From: Cellulomonas sp. | GTDB lineage: Bacteria > Actinomycetota > Actinomycetes > Actinomycetales > Cellulomonadaceae | DNA: 37,346 bases | Direction: 5' to 3' | NCBI RefSeq assembly: GCF_015234515.1 | Contig: NZ_JADGMY010000003.1 | Span: 1 to 37,346 of the forward strand | Shown here: positions 8,038-18,168 of the stretch, one piece after another | Numbering within the stretch: position 1 is the stretch's first letter | Layout: the number at the start of each line of letters is the position of its first letter | Program-made: the position numbers and the translations under genes | The notes under the pieces: model-generated | Told to the model about the DNA's origin: nothing | Seen by the model: the letters and a program-made list of their open reading frames with translations, nothing else | The model's database searches: none

Positions 8038-8655
8038 ATGGACGAGCGCGAGGTCCGCCGCAGGATGCGGGCGCAGGAGCTGTACGACGACGAGGGGCCG
8101 GGACTCGAGGCGCTGGTCGCGGAGCGGCAGCGCGCCAAGGAGCTGACCTGGCGCTTCAACATGGCCAACCCCACGGACGTGCCGGCACGTCAGGCGCTCC
8201 TGCGTGAGCTGTTCGGCCGCATGGGCGAGCGCGTGTGGATCGAGGCGCCGCTGCAGGTCTCGTACGGCTACAACGTGACGTTCGGCGACGACGTGTTCGT
8301 CAACGTCGGCTTCACGCTGGTCGACGACATCGAGGTCACCATCGGCTCGCGCGTCATGATCGCGCCCAACGTGACGATCAGCGTCACGGGCCACCCCGTG
8401 CACCCGGAGCTGCGCTCGGGCATGGCGCAGTTCTCCGCGCCCGTCGTCGTCGAGGACGACGTGTGGCTCGGTGCGCACGTCGTGCTCCTGCCCGGCGTGA
8501 CGGTCGGTGCCGGCTCGATCGTCGGTGCGGGCAGCGTCGTGACGAAGGACGTGCCGCCCGGGGTGGTCGTCGGCGGCGTGCCGGCGCGCGTGCTGCGGCC
8601 GATCACCGACGCGGACCGCGAGTTCGCGTACCGCGCGCCGGGCACGCTGGGCTGA
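8038..8655 (+). CDS. Maltose/galactoside-type sugar O-acetyltransferase
   Basis: Protein of 205 residues in the LacA/Maa/NodL branch of left-handed beta-helix acetyltransferases, using acetyl-CoA to acetylate a sugar hydroxyl. The N-terminal helical maltose-acetyltransferase region (about residues 5-60) contains AKELTWRFNMANP. Hexapeptide repeats run from about 70 to 185. The catalytic His is expected at residue 119 in TGHPVHPELR. The end motif SVVTKDVPPGVVVGGVPARVLR is diagnostic. The ATG at 8038 follows GAGGGGAAG. It stands alone between a divergent protease gene and a strong terminator, so the physiological sugar is unknown. Confidence 0.92.
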   Translation: MDEREVRRRMRAQELYDDEGPGLEALVAERQRAKELTWRFNMANPTDVPARQALLRELFGRMGERVWIEAPLQVSYGYNVTFGDDVFVNVGFTLVDDIEVTIGSRVMIAPNVTISVTGHPVHPELRSGMAQFSAPVVVEDDVWLGAHVVLLPGVTVGAGSIVGAGSVVTKDVPPGVVVGGVPARVLRPITDADREFAYRAPGTLG

Positions 8656-8667
8656 GCCACCGGCGCA

Positions 8668-8719
8668 GCACCACGTCGCTCCGGTGACCGGGGGGGTGGA
8701 CACCGGAGCGACGTGGTGC
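8668..8719 (+). terminator. Perfect 19-base-stem terminator hairpin
   Basis: Arms GCACCACGTCGCTCCGGTG (8668-8686) and its exact complement (8701-8719) flank a 14-base G-rich loop. It begins 13 bases after the acetyltransferase stop. There is no T-run, so it would be a hairpin-only terminator or a 3'-end stabiliser. Confidence 0.75.
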
Positions 8720-9074
8720 GGCACGTGCCGCGCGGGGCGGGACGCGGTCAGCCGCGCACTCGCGCCCTGCGCGTCCGTGCCAGGGCTCGCGCTCCCGCCG
8801 AGAGGAGCCCGATCCCGTGCAGCACGCCGGGGTCCGCACCCGCCGCGGCCAGGGGTCCTGCAACCACATCGGCGCCGTACGTCGGGCACAGCCTGGACGC
8901 GCTTCCAGGCGTGGCGTCGATGTTCCGGCGCGCCCCACGTCGTGTCAAGGAGAAGTCCCTGCTCATCGCCCTGACGAGTGAACGGTCCGGTCGTGCCGCC
9001 GGCCCGGGAGCGCGGCACGCGTCGGGTCGGCGGGTGGTAGCCTCGCGCCGATCATCACGCCGGCGGGGGGATCC
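8720..9074. other. 355-base gap before the LacI gene
   Basis: No convincing gene. A minus-strand frame at 8748-8966 (72 residues, ATG, weak ribosome site) has a mildly hydrophobic stretch but no family resemblance. The only structured element is the inverted repeat at 8891-8910. The promoter of the LacI gene should lie in the right half. Confidence 0.4.
8891..8910. promoter_or_regulatory. Inverted repeat upstream of the LacI gene
   Basis: Arms GCCTGGA and TCCAGGC flank CGCGCT, giving a 20-base dyad about 165 bases before the LacI start. It could be an operator or a small hairpin. There is no second copy nearby, so this is tentative. Confidence 0.3.
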
Positions 9075-10097
9075 ATGACAGGGCGCACCGGACGGGCCCC
9101 CACCCTCGACGAGGTGGCGCGGCGCGCGGGCGTCTCGCGGTCCGCCGCCTCCCGCGCGATCAACAACGCGATCCACGTCAGCCCTGCCACGCGCCTCGCC
9201 GTCGAGCGGGCCGTCCGCGAGCTGGGGTACGTGCCCAACGTCATGGCGCAGGCGCTGGCGCGCCAGAAGGTCGGTGCCGTCGTCCTCGCCGCGTCCCACG
9301 ACAACGCGGAGCTGTTCGGCGATCCCTTCTTCGGGCAGGTGATCGTGGGCGTGACGTCGGCGCTCGAGAGCACCGAGCTCGACCTCAAGCTGCTGCTGTG
9401 CCACTCCGAGCGCGGGCACGACCGGGTGCGGCGCATGCTGCGCCGTCCCCGCGCCGACGGCGTGATGGTCATGGCGCTGCGCGGCGACGACCCCCTGCAG
9501 CGCATGGTGCTGGAGTCCGGCCTGCCCGCGGTGTTCGGTGGACGACCGCTGCACGGCCGGCCCGACTGGTTCGTCGACGTCGACAACAGGGACGGTGGTC
9601 GCATCGCGGCCGAGCACCTCGTCCGGCTGGGACGACGCCGCGTCGCGACCATCGCCGGGCCCGCCGACTCCCACGCGGCGGTCGCCCGGCTCGGTGGCGT
9701 CGCCGACGCGCTGTCCGTCGCGGACCTCGACCACACGCTCGTCGAGCACGCCGACTTCACGCGCGACGGCGGGGCACGGGCCATGGAGCGTCTGCTGGAG
9801 CGCGACCCCACGATCGACGCCGTCGCGGCCGCGTCCGACAACATGGCGGCCGGTGCCCTCCAGACGCTGCAGCTGCACGGGCGGCGGGTGCCGCAGGACG
9901 TCGCCGTCGTCGGCTTCGACGACCTGCCGATCGCGCAGCTGGCGCACCCCGCGCTGACGACCGTCCAGCAGCCGATCCGCTCGCTCGGCTACGAGATGGC
10001 GCGGCTCCTGCTGGCCGTGGTCGACGGCGAGGCCCCCAGCCCGCTGCTCCTGCCCACGCGCCTCGTGGTCCGCGAGTCCGCCCCGGCCGTGGGCTGA
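9075..10097 (+). CDS. LacI-family transcriptional regulator (orphan)
   Basis: Protein of 340 residues. The LacI DNA-binding head is at about residues 9-60 (TLDEVARRAGVSRSAASRAI, then the hinge region Y-V-P-N-V-M-A-Q-A-L-A). A periplasmic-binding-protein-like sensor domain follows, with DGVMVMALRGDDP and VAVVGFDDLPIAQLAHPALT. The head has S-A-A-S-R in the recognition helix, a common arrangement for sugar-responsive actinobacterial LacI proteins. The ATG at 9075 follows GGGGGG. There is no adjacent transporter or sugar-enzyme gene in the same direction; the nearest glycan genes start at 13010. It ends five bases from the convergent polymerase gene with no room for a terminator. Confidence 0.92.
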   Translation: MTGRTGRAPTLDEVARRAGVSRSAASRAINNAIHVSPATRLAVERAVRELGYVPNVMAQALARQKVGAVVLAASHDNAELFGDPFFGQVIVGVTSALESTELDLKLLLCHSERGHDRVRRMLRRPRADGVMVMALRGDDPLQRMVLESGLPAVFGGRPLHGRPDWFVDVDNRDGGRIAAEHLVRLGRRRVATIAGPADSHAAVARLGGVADALSVADLDHTLVEHADFTRDGGARAMERLLERDPTIDAVAAASDNMAAGALQTLQLHGRRVPQDVAVVGFDDLPIAQLAHPALTTVQQPIRSLGYEMARLLLAVVDGEAPSPLLLPTRLVVRESAPAVG

Positions 10098-10102
10098 CCC
10101 GC

Positions 10103-11878
10103 TCAGGCGGCGTCCGCGTACGACTCCACGACCGCCAGGTCCAGCGCGAACTCCACGGGGGCCGACCCGAACAGCAGGGCCCCGGCCTCGTCCGCCGCGT
10201 CCCGCACGGCCTGCGCGACGGCGTCGGCGTCCTGCGCGGGGCAGTGGACCACGACCTCGTCGTGGAGGAAGAACACGAGGTGCGCGCGCCCGTCGCCGAT
10301 GTCCCGCAGGCGGCGACGCAGGGACGCGAGCCAGCACAGCGCCCACTCGGCGGCCGTGCCCTGGACGACGAAGTTGCGGGTGAACCGGCCGCGGTCGCGG
10401 GCGCGGCGGCGGGCGTCGCGCACGTCGTCGGCGTCGGCGCCCTCGGCCCCGGCGGCGCCGAGGTGGTCGAGGAACGCGGCGCTCGCCGGCGGTGACGTCC
10501 GGCCGAGCCACGTCGAGACCGGCTCGCCGCGCTCACCCGCGCGTGCGGCCGCCTCCACGAGCGCGACCGCCTGCGGGTACGCGCGCGTCAGACGCGGCAT
10601 GAGCATGCCCGCCGTCCCCGTGGTCGCGCCGTAGATCGCGCCGAGCAGCGCGTACTTGGCGTCCTTGCGGGTCGGGACGGTGCCCGCGTCGGCGATGCGC
10701 TGGTAGAGGTCGGAGCCGCGCGCGGCCTCGGCCATCGCGCGGTCCCCCGACATCGCGGCCAGCACGCGCGGCTCGAGCTGGGCGGCGTCGGCGACGACGA
10801 GCCGCCAGCCCTCGTCGGCGCGGGCGGCGGCGCGCAAGGACGTCGGCAGCTGCAGCGCACCGCCGCCGTCGGTCGCCCAGCGTCCGGTGACCACGCCCCC
10901 GACGACGTACGTGGGCCGGAACCGCCCGTCGCGCACCCACGCGTCGAGCCACGCCCAGCCGTTCGCGCTCAGCAGCCGCGACAGGCGCTTGTACTCGAGC
11001 AGCGGCTCGACGACCGGGTGGTCGAGCTCGCGGATCTCCCACTTGCTCGTCGACGCCAGGGAGAAGCCCTGCCGGCGCAGCGCCGCGAGCAGGTGCGGCT
11101 GGGAGTCGGGGTTGAGCCGCGGGTCGTTGAGCAGGTCGCGGATCGTGGCGACGAGGTCCTCCAGGCGCCGCGGGCGCCCGCCGCCGACGGGACGCGGGCC
11201 CACGAGGTCGGTGAGCAGCTCGTCGTGGCGCACGGGGTCCCACGGCAGGCCGTCGTGCTCCATCTCCGCCGCGAGCAGCGCCCCGCCGGACTCCGCCGCG
11301 AGCAGCAGGCGCAGGCGCCCCGGCTGCGTCGACCCCGCGACGGCGGCGAGCTGGTCGCGCAGCTCGCCGAGCAGGCCGTGGGCGTCGTCCGCGGCCTCGC
11401 CGGGACCGGCGGGCACTGACGGACCGACGGCGCGCGGCTCGGGGGCGACCCGGTCGCCCGGGTCCTCGTCGTCGAGCTCGCGCAGCGCGTCGAGCAGGTC
11501 GGGCTCGTGCGGGGGCGGTGCGTCGGGGGCGGGGGCGTCGAACGGTCCCGGCGGCGCCGCCTGCAGCCGCGACCCGGCAGCCGACGCCGCGTGCCGCAGG
11601 ATCGTGTGGCACAGCCGCAGGTCGTGGCAGCGATCGACACGGACGCCCGCGGCGAGCAGCGGCGGGTACCAGCGGCGCGTGTCGTCCCACACCCAGCGCG
11701 GGTGCTCGGCGGCCTCGACCTGCGCGACGACGTCCGGGAGCGAGTCGACGGCGACGACCCGCGCCGCCGGTGCCCCGCCCCGCCCCGGCGGCGCGACCGG
11801 TGCTGCCTCCGCGTCGAGCGGCGTCAGCGTGACGCTGCGCCCCGAGGCGTCACGGGTCAGCAGGACGTAGGCGGGCAC
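10103..11878 (-). CDS. Actinobacterial 3'-5' exonuclease/family A DNA polymerase
   Basis: Protein of 591 residues with the family A polymerase fold. Motif A is LVVADAAQLEPR with Asp364. Motif B is RKDAKYALLGAIYGATTG. Motif C is FLHDEVVVHC with His539, Asp540 and Glu541. It lacks the 5' nuclease domain of Pol I. The N-terminal part, annotated as a 3'-5' exonuclease in actinobacterial homologues, is poorly conserved and contains an acidic, Pro-rich insertion (about residues 120-185), so exonuclease activity is doubtful from sequence alone. A repair role is likely, since cells of this kind normally also have full Pol I. The GTG at 11878 follows GGAGGATG. It lies 33 bases downstream of the VOC gene in the same direction. 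Confidence 0.88.
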   Translation of the reverse strand: MPAYVLLTRDASGRSVTLTPLDAEAAPVAPPGRGGAPAARVVAVDSLPDVVAQVEAAEHPRWVWDDTRRWYPPLLAAGVRVDRCHDLRLCHTILRHAASAAGSRLQAAPPGPFDAPAPDAPPPHEPDLLDALRELDDEDPGDRVAPEPRAVGPSVPAGPGEAADDAHGLLGELRDQLAAVAGSTQPGRLRLLLAAESGGALLAAEMEHDGLPWDPVRHDELLTDLVGPRPVGGGRPRRLEDLVATIRDLLNDPRLNPDSQPHLLAALRRQGFSLASTSKWEIRELDHPVVEPLLEYKRLSRLLSANGWAWLDAWVRDGRFRPTYVVGGVVTGRWATDGGGALQLPTSLRAAARADEGWRLVVADAAQLEPRVLAAMSGDRAMAEAARGSDLYQRIADAGTVPTRKDAKYALLGAIYGATTGTAGMLMPRLTRAYPQAVALVEAAARAGERGEPVSTWLGRTSPPASAAFLDHLGAAGAEGADADDVRDARRRARDRGRFTRNFVVQGTAAEWALCWLASLRRRLRDIGDGRAHLVFFLHDEVVVHCPAQDADAVAQAVRDAADEAGALLFGSAPVEFALDLAVVESYADAA

Positions 11879-11911
11879 GGCTCATCCTCCCGCTCCGGGC
11901 GGGCGCCGGCG

Positions 11912-12310
11912 TCACTCGTCGCGGCTGGACAGGACGCAGAACTCGTTGCCCTCGGGGTCGGCCAGCACCGTCCAGGAGACGTCGGGTCCCTGACCGACGT
12001 CCGCGCGCGTCGCCCCGAGCTCGAGCAGCCGGGCGATCTCCGCCTCGCGGTCGTCCGAGGTGTGGGGTGCGAAGTCGAGGTGGAGCGCGCTCTTCGCCCT
12101 CTTGTCGTGGTCGACCGCGACGAAGCACAGCCCGGGAGGCACCCGGTGGAACGGGAGCGACGCGGCCAGCTCGCGTCCCCACGGTGGCAGGACGTCGGCC
12201 TCGTCGTCCTCGAGGGGGACGTAGTCCCAGCCCAGCGCGTCGGCCCACCAGCGGGCGAGGGCGTGCGGGTCGCGGGACTCGATGACGGTGGTGTACCAGC
12301 GCAGCGGCAT
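11912..12310 (-). CDS. VOC-family (glyoxalase-fold) protein
   Basis: Protein of 132 residues with the beta-alpha-beta-beta-beta pattern of the vicinal-oxygen-chelate fold. It has ALARWWADALGWDY near the N-terminus, SALHLDFAP in the middle and VLADPEGNEFCVL at the end. This pattern is common in actinobacterial glyoxalase-like proteins of unassigned function. The ATG at 12310 is preceded by AGGAGG at ideal spacing. It sits between a small unknown gene (58 bases upstream) and the polymerase gene, all read leftward and possibly one transcript. Confidence 0.85.
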   Translation of the reverse strand: MPLRWYTTVIESRDPHALARWWADALGWDYVPLEDDEADVLPPWGRELAASLPFHRVPPGLCFVAVDHDKRAKSALHLDFAPHTSDDREAEIARLLELGATRADVGQGPDVSWTVLADPEGNEFCVLSSRDE

Positions 12311-12368
12311 CTCGGCTCCTCCTGACGGGTGCCGGCCACGCTACGCCCGGCCTCCGACACGCCGCGCG

Positions 12369-12695
12369 TCAGCGCAGGAGTGCCGTCCTGACGGCGTCGC
12401 CGGGCACCGCGAGCAGCGCGGTGCCGTCCTGGCCGTCGAGCGCCACCACGAGGTCCGCGGTGTCGGGATCGACGAGGACCTCGACCGCGTCGTCGCCGTG
12501 GACGACGCCGGGCGCGCGCAGCGCGTCCGCGAGGATCTCGCAGGGCCACATCCAGCGCGTCACCCCGGACTCCTGCAGGAAGTGCACGACGAGGTGCGCA
12601 CCGTCGCGGTGCACCGTCGTCGCGACGGTCGCGGACGTGCGCACCAGCACGCAGTCCGCGGAGGTCAGCGCCGGTGTGGCACCCGTCTCGCCCAT
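12369..12695 (-). CDS. Hypothetical protein, 108 residues
   Basis: I do not recognise this protein. The ATG at 12695 has GGAGGGA about eight bases upstream. The sequence is acidic, with alternating beta-like segments (HLVVHFLQES, DLVVALDGQDGTALLAVPGDAVRTALL), no membrane segment and no signal peptide. Codon use agrees with the neighbours. It is the first gene of the leftward set VOC-polymerase and divergent from the GH3 gene. A long antisense frame that continues upstream to 13412 is only a shadow. Confidence 0.6.
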   Translation of the reverse strand: MGETGATPALTSADCVLVRTSATVATTVHRDGAHLVVHFLQESGVTRWMWPCEILADALRAPGVVHGDDAVEVLVDPDTADLVVALDGQDGTALLAVPGDAVRTALLR

Positions 12696-13009
12696 GTCGT
12701 CGTCCCTCCGTCTGGTCGGTCCCCCCGCGCCCGGGTCCGACGACCGGGCCGACCGCGGGCCAGCCGGGTCGGTCCGGACGCTATCGGCGCTCACTGACAC
12801 AGGGGGGTGCAGACCGGGGTGAGATACCGGGGCGATCGGGTGACGTGTGGTGGCGGAACCGCCCGGGTGGCCCAGCGGCCGGTCCGCGCAAGCGCTTCGC
12901 CCCGCGGCCGCCGTCGCCGGTGCCCGCGGCCCGCGGTTACCGCGCGCCGGGTCACCTGCGTTAGCGTCGTGCGGCCGGTCGCAGCATCCGTAACGTCGTA
13001 GAGGACCCC
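12696..13009. promoter_or_regulatory. Divergent promoter region with a LacI-like core palindrome
   Basis: A 314-base gap without a gene. The palindrome AAGCGCTT at 12890-12897 is the core seen in many actinobacterial LacI-type sugar operators, but its flanks (GC and CG) do not extend the symmetry. It lies 113 bases before the GH3 start. The GH3 ribosome site GAGGACCCC precedes the GTG at 13010. The leftward promoter probably lies near 12780, where TGTCAGTGAGCG is followed by GATAGC on the minus strand. Confidence 0.4.
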
Positions 13010-15310
13010 GTGGTGGACACGCCCCCGTACCAGGACCCGTCGCTGCCGATCCCGGAGCGCGTCGCTGACCTGCTGAGCCGCATGACGCTGCCCGAGAAGG
13101 TCGGTCAGATGCTCCAGCTGGACGCGCAGCCGGGAGTGGAGGATCTCGTCCTCGACAAGCACGTGGGGTCGATCCTGCACGCCTCGCCGCAGCGCGTCCT
13201 CGAGGCGCTCGACGCGGTCGAGCGCACACGGTTGCGCATCCCGCTCCTCGTGGCCGACGACGCGATCCACGGGTACTCGTTCTGGCGCGGCGCCACGATC
13301 TTCCCGACCCAGCTCGGTGTCGCGGCGTCGTGGGACCCCGCCGCGGCCGAGGCGATGGCGCGCGTGACGGCCGTGGAGGTGTCGGCCACCGGGCTGCACT
13401 GGACGTTCTCACCGGTCGTCTGCATCACGCGCGACCTGCGCTGGGGGCGCGTGACCGAGACGTTCGGCGAGGACCCGTTCCTCATCGGCGAGCTCGCCTC
13501 GGCGATGGTCCGCGGCTACCAGGGCGACGGCCTGGACGACCCGACCGCGATCCTCGCGTGCGCCAAGCACTTCGCCGGCTACTCCGAGACGCAGGGCGGG
13601 CGCGACGCGTCCGAGGCGGACATCTCGCGGCGCAAGCTGCGCTCGTGGTTCCTGCCGCCGTTCGAGCGCGTCGCGCGCGAGGGCGCCCGCACGTTCATGA
13701 TCGGCTACCAGTCCACCGACGGCGTGCCGATCGTCGTCAACAGGTGGCTCCTGCAGGACGTGCTGCGCGGGGAGTGGGGCTGGACCGGCACGCTCATCAC
13801 CGACTGGGACAACGTCGGCCGGATGGTCTGGGAGCAGAAGATCGCCCCCGACCACGAGCACGCCGCGGCCAACGCCGTGAACGCGGGCAACGACATGGTC
13901 ATGACGACGCCCGGGTTCTTCGAGGGTGCGCAGAAGGCCGTCGCCAACGACCTGGTCGACGAGTCGCAGCTCGACGCCGCGGTGGCGCGCATCCTGACGA
14001 TCAAGTTCGAGCTGGGGCTCTTCGAGGACCCGCGCCGTCCCGACCCCGTCCGGCAGGCCGAGGTCATCGGCTCCGACGACCACCAGGACATCAACCTGCA
14101 CGTCACGCGGCGCTCCCTGGTGCTGCTGCAGAACTCGGGGGTCCTGCCGCTGGGTGGGGGCCTGGAGTCGGGTCTCGACGGGCGGGCCACGGCGCCCGAC
14201 GGGTCGGTGCCGCCGCCGGTGCGCATCGCGCTCGTGGGGCCCAACGCCGACGACGTCGACGCGCAGCTCGGCGACTGGGCCGGACGCTCCGGCCAGGTCG
14301 ACTGGATGCGCGAGGAGGGCCACCCCCGCGAGATGACCGAGACGGTCCTCGACGGGCTGCGCGGCCTGCTGCCGCAGAGCTGGGAGCTCACGTACGCCAA
14401 GGGTGCCGAGATCGGCGCGCTCGGCCCGGACCCCGAGGGTGAGACGTACCCCGACGGCCAGCCGCGCATGCCGATCCTGCACCCGGCCGCCCCGGACCCG
14501 GTCCTCATCGCCGAGGCCGTCGCCGCCGCGCAGGCGGCCGACCACGTCGTCGCGGTCGTGGGCGACACGATCGGGCTGATGGGCGAGACGCGGTCGACCG
14601 CGACGCTCGAGCTCGTCGGCGGGCAGGTCGCGCTGCTCGACGCGCTCGCGGCGACGGGGACGCCGATGACCGTCGTCGTCATCGCCTCCAAGCCGCTGGT
14701 CCTGCCGGACTCGGCGCTGGCCGCCGACGCGATCGTGTGGGCCGCGAACCCGGGCATGCGCGGCGGGCGTGCGATCGCCGAGCTGCTGCTCGGGACGATC
14801 GAGCCGGCCGGGCGCCTGCCGCTGACGTTCGCGCGGCACGTCGGCCAGCAGCCGGTGTACTACAACGGCCTGCGGGGCCAGCACGGCAGCCGGTACGCGG
14901 ACCTCACGCAGGACCCGCTGTTCGCGTTCGGTGAGGGCCTGTCGTACTCGACGGTCGAGTACTCCGACCTCACGGTGGCAGAGCCGGTCCTGGCGCGCGA
15001 CGGCGTGGTGCGGGCCCAGGTCACCGTCACCAACACCGGCGCGCGGCCGTCGCACGAGGTCGTGCAGGTCTACGTCAGCGACCTCGTCACGTCCCTGACG
15101 TGGGCCGACAAGGAGCTCAAGGCGTACCGGCACGTCGACGTCGCGCCGGGGGAGTCCGTCGTCGTCGACCTCGAGCTGCCCGTCGCCGACTGCACGATCG
15201 TCGACGCCGAGGGCCGCCGCGTGGTCGAGCCCGGCGAGTTCGAGCTGCTGGTCGGCCGCTCGTCGCGCGACCGCGACCTGCTGCGGGCGGGGTTCACGGT
15301 CACGGGCTGA
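13010..15310 (+). CDS. GH3 beta-glycosidase (beta-glucosidase/xylosidase type)
   Basis: Protein of 766 residues with the three-part GH3 plan. The N-terminal barrel begins ERVADLLSRMTLPEKVGQM. It includes the substrate-binding Lys-His in ILACAKHFAGY. The predicted nucleophile is Asp265 in TLITDWDNVG. The alpha/beta sandwich (about 375-600) carries the VALVGPNAD-like segment and AGRLPLTFARHVGQQPVYYN. A fibronectin-III-like domain (about 660-760) ends the protein. There is no signal peptide, so it should cleave imported oligosaccharides in the cytoplasm. The exact sugar (glucose, xylose or other) cannot be read from sequence. The GTG at 13010 follows GAGGACCCC. It stands just upstream of the secreted xylanase, in the same direction but with its own regulatory gap. 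Confidence 0.92.
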   Translation: MVDTPPYQDPSLPIPERVADLLSRMTLPEKVGQMLQLDAQPGVEDLVLDKHVGSILHASPQRVLEALDAVERTRLRIPLLVADDAIHGYSFWRGATIFPTQLGVAASWDPAAAEAMARVTAVEVSATGLHWTFSPVVCITRDLRWGRVTETFGEDPFLIGELASAMVRGYQGDGLDDPTAILACAKHFAGYSETQGGRDASEADISRRKLRSWFLPPFERVAREGARTFMIGYQSTDGVPIVVNRWLLQDVLRGEWGWTGTLITDWDNVGRMVWEQKIAPDHEHAAANAVNAGNDMVMTTPGFFEGAQKAVANDLVDESQLDAAVARILTIKFELGLFEDPRRPDPVRQAEVIGSDDHQDINLHVTRRSLVLLQNSGVLPLGGGLESGLDGRATAPDGSVPPPVRIALVGPNADDVDAQLGDWAGRSGQVDWMREEGHPREMTETVLDGLRGLLPQSWELTYAKGAEIGALGPDPEGETYPDGQPRMPILHPAAPDPVLIAEAVAAAQAADHVVAVVGDTIGLMGETRSTATLELVGGQVALLDALAATGTPMTVVVIASKPLVLPDSALAADAIVWAANPGMRGGRAIAELLLGTIEPAGRLPLTFARHVGQQPVYYNGLRGQHGSRYADLTQDPLFAFGEGLSYSTVEYSDLTVAEPVLARDGVVRAQVTVTNTGARPSHEVVQVYVSDLVTSLTWADKELKAYRHVDVAPGESVVVDLELPVADCTIVDAEGRRVVEPGEFELLVGRSSRDRDLLRAGFTVTG

Positions 15311-15405
15311 CCCCGCCCCCGCGTGCTGCGGGCGTCGTCCCACGGGTGTGTCGCTAAACGATTCGCCGCGCCTCCGGGTCTTCGGAGATCCGCGTGATCA
15401 TGGGA

Positions 15406-15421
15406 TTGTGAACGTACACAA
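15406..15421. promoter_or_regulatory. Palindromic operator candidate before the xylanase gene
   Basis: TTGTGAACGTACACAA is symmetric at seven of eight base pairs around a central CG, the form of a LacI-family operator. It lies 109 bases before the xylanase start, in a 219-base gap. A weaker TAAACGATT element is at about 15354-15362. The regulator is not identified. Confidence 0.5.
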
Positions 15422-15454
15422 CGGCCACCGGGACCCCTCGCTCCCTCCGGTCGC

Positions 15455-15510
15455 GCGCAGGACGACGGCGTCCTGCGCTCGCACGTCATCCGCCGCGCGG
15501 TCGGCGGATG
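15455..15510 (+). promoter_or_regulatory. Two stem-loops in the xylanase leader
   Basis: The first hairpin has ten-base arms GCGCAGGACG (15455-15464) and CGTCCTGCGC (15469-15478) with loop ACGG. The second has nine-base arms CATCCGCCG (15487-15495) and CGGCGGATG (15502-15510) and ends a few bases before the ribosome site AGAGGG (about 15517-15522). They may stabilise the mRNA or tune translation of the secreted enzyme. Confidence 0.5.
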
Positions 15511-15526
15511 CCAGCAGAGAGGGTGA

Positions 15527-17971
<2,445 letters not shown>

Positions 17972-18017
17972 CCACCACGACCGTCGGCGGGCCCAGACGC
18001 CCCGACCGACGCACGAC

Positions 18018-18053
18018 GGGCCCGACCGTCGCCCCCGGGCGACGGTCGGGCCC
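18018..18053. terminator. Strong two-way terminator after the xylanase gene
   Basis: Seventeen-base arms GGGCCCGACCGTCGCCC (18018-18034) and its exact complement (18037-18053) are separated by CC. A smaller hairpin GCCCGGG/CCCGGGC (18055-18076) follows. It lies between convergent genes and has no T-run. Confidence 0.75.
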
Positions 18054-18130
18054 GGCCCGGGATCTCGGACCCGGGCGGGCCGGGGGGCGCGAGGGGCCGC
18101 CCGGCCCTCCGCCGACCGCGCCGGTCACCT

Positions 18131-18155
18131 GGCCGGCGCGGTCCCCCCGCCGGCC
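18131..18155 (-). terminator. Hairpin after the ABC ATPase gene
   Basis: Arms GGCCGGCG and CGCCGGCC flank a nine-base loop, beginning 14 bases past the ATPase stop on the minus strand. Likely the ATPase gene's own terminator. Confidence 0.5.
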
Positions 18156-18168
18156 TCGGAGCGGCGGC

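Noticed and set aside
8748..8966. Small minus-strand gene of 72 codons upstream of the LacI gene
   Set aside because: Weak ribosome site, no recognisable family and Arg-rich ends typical of chance frames. Noted only in the gap description.
12696..13412. N-terminal extension of the 108-residue hypothetical protein up to 13412
   Set aside because: The extension is antisense to the GH3 gene, Arg/Pro-rich and passes a good ribosome site and ATG at 12695.
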